Of a stretch of 64,000 nucleotides of DNA, positions 63,464 to 64,000 are shown in pieces (positions within the stretch are counted from its first letter, which is position 1; every line of letters starts with the position of its first letter). The position numbers and the translations under genes were made by a program. The stretch is from Halobacillus aidingensis (GTDB taxonomy: Bacteria; Bacillota; Bacilli; Bacillales; Halobacillaceae). The notes under the pieces were generated by a model. The model was not told where the DNA came from, searched no databases, and saw nothing but the letters and a program-made list of their open reading frames with translations. Location: the NCBI RefSeq assembly GCF_900104185.1, contig NZ_FNIZ01000003.1, positions 1-64,000 of the forward strand. Direction: 5' to 3'.

Positions 63464-64000
63464 GTGCAAAAGTTAGGTTTATGGTCGTTGTTGTTGATTG
63501 GTTCATTGCTTATGCTTGCCGGTTGTGGAAGTTCTGATTCTGAAGCTTCAAGTGATGGGGGTTCTGGTGGAGATAGTCAGGAACTGCGTCTCGCTCATAA
63601 CTTGAGTGAAGATCATCCGGTTCACAAAGCTCTTGAAAAATTCGCTTCTGGTGTAGATGAAAAGACGAATGGTGAGGTTACAGTTAAAATCTTTGCCAAT
63701 GGTGTTCTAGGCAGTGAGAAAGAAGTACTTGAACAGCTCCAAAGTGGCGCAATTGACATGACGAAAGTAAGTGCTGGAGCACTTGAAAGTTTCTCAAATG
63801 AGTATTCTGTTTTCTCTTTACCTTATATTTTTAAAAGTAAAGATCATTATCGAAAAGTAATGGAATCTGATGTTGTGCAGGAAATCTATCAATCTACTGA
63901 AGATAAAGGGTTTGTAGGCCTTACTTACTTTGATTCTGGTGCACGTAGCTTTTATACGAAGGATACGCCGATTCAAACACCTGCCGATCTAGAAGGTTTA
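63464..64000 (+). CDS. TRAP transporter substrate-binding lipoprotein DctP-like (3' end outside window)
   Basis: 179 residues are visible, open to the window edge. GTG at 63464 follows GGGGAGAGG; the ATG two bases before it is in a frame that stops at once. The lipoprotein signal ends in MLAGCGS (Cys21). DctP family segments: LRLAHNLSEDHPVHKALEKF, VTVKIFANGVLGSEKEVLEQLQSGAIDM, and SLPYIFKSKDHYRKVM. The ROK/XylR-type control suggests a sugar-acid substrate, like the uronate-binding DctP relatives. Partner dctQ and dctM genes should follow beyond the window. Confidence 0.9.
   Translation, partial: MQKLGLWSLLLIGSLLMLAGCGSSDSEASSDGGSGGDSQELRLAHNLSEDHPVHKALEKFASGVDEKTNGEVTVKIFANGVLGSEKEVLEQLQSGAIDMTKVSAGALESFSNEYSVFSLPYIFKSKDHYRKVMESDVVQEIYQSTEDKGFVGLTYFDSGARSFYTKDTPIQTPADLEGL

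Overview
The window reads as a chromosomal segment of a moderately halophilic, aerobic member of the Bacillaceae (Halobacillus-like). This rests on low-to-mid GC, strong AGGAGG-type ribosome binding sites, frequent GTG/TTG starts, CcpA-type cre boxes, a glpFK leader of the Bacillus type, a guanine-class riboswitch and several sodium-coupled transporters. The genus is inferred from gene content only. No tRNA, rRNA, CRISPR array or prophage block was seen.

Layout. 1-1488: complete IS3-family (IS150-like) element with both inverted repeats and an OrfA/OrfB frameshift site. 1509-4060: OafA-type acyltransferase and a small membrane protein, both on the minus strand. 4335-15927: YfcC-type carrier, then a peptide uptake and breakdown operon (dppDF, an embedded iclR, dppABC, M14 peptidase, pyroglutamyl peptidase). 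16116-18593: resolvase-domain protein, AgcS symporter, YrhK. 18881-26088: LacI-controlled sugar operon (TIM-barrel isomerase, ABC importer, two Gfo/Idh oxidoreductases) with three identical operators. 26180-27295: exported nucleosidase lipoprotein behind a guanine-type riboswitch. 27573-30083: glpF-glpK. 30308-33217: PilZ protein, lactonase, membrane protein and a 54-residue coiled-coil protein. 33362-38576: sigma-54 activator, a perfect -24/-12 promoter, nitrilase, SSS symporter with a 39-residue membrane partner, and an M20 amidohydrolase. 38667-39593: aldo/keto reductase. 39716-51169: GntR regulator divergent from a large hydroxy-acid catabolic run (GlcD-like oxidase, TRAP dctPQM, tartrate/malate dehydrogenase, SDR, ALDH, PanF-like symporter with small partner, M20 deacylase). 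51234-52660: two unassigned envelope proteins. 52828-58390: CitA/DctS-like two-component system followed by tctCBA. 58446-58600: intergenic 21-bp periodic repeat. 58960-61906: zwf-gnd. 62155-64000: ROK regulator divergent from a third solute-uptake locus (TRAP DctP, cut by the window end).

The theme is regulated uptake and oxidation of organic acids, peptides, sugars and glycerol. Nearly every catabolic block sits next to its own regulator, and for most of them a matching palindromic operator or promoter can be seen. The most notable observation is the riboswitch-nucleosidase pair: the aptamer has the guanine-type cytosine, and the enzyme carries Asn where MTA/SAH nucleosidases have the catalytic Asp. 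Together these suggest an exported enzyme for 6-oxopurine nucleosides. Most start sites below were moved from the longest possible frame to the codon with the best-placed ribosome binding site.
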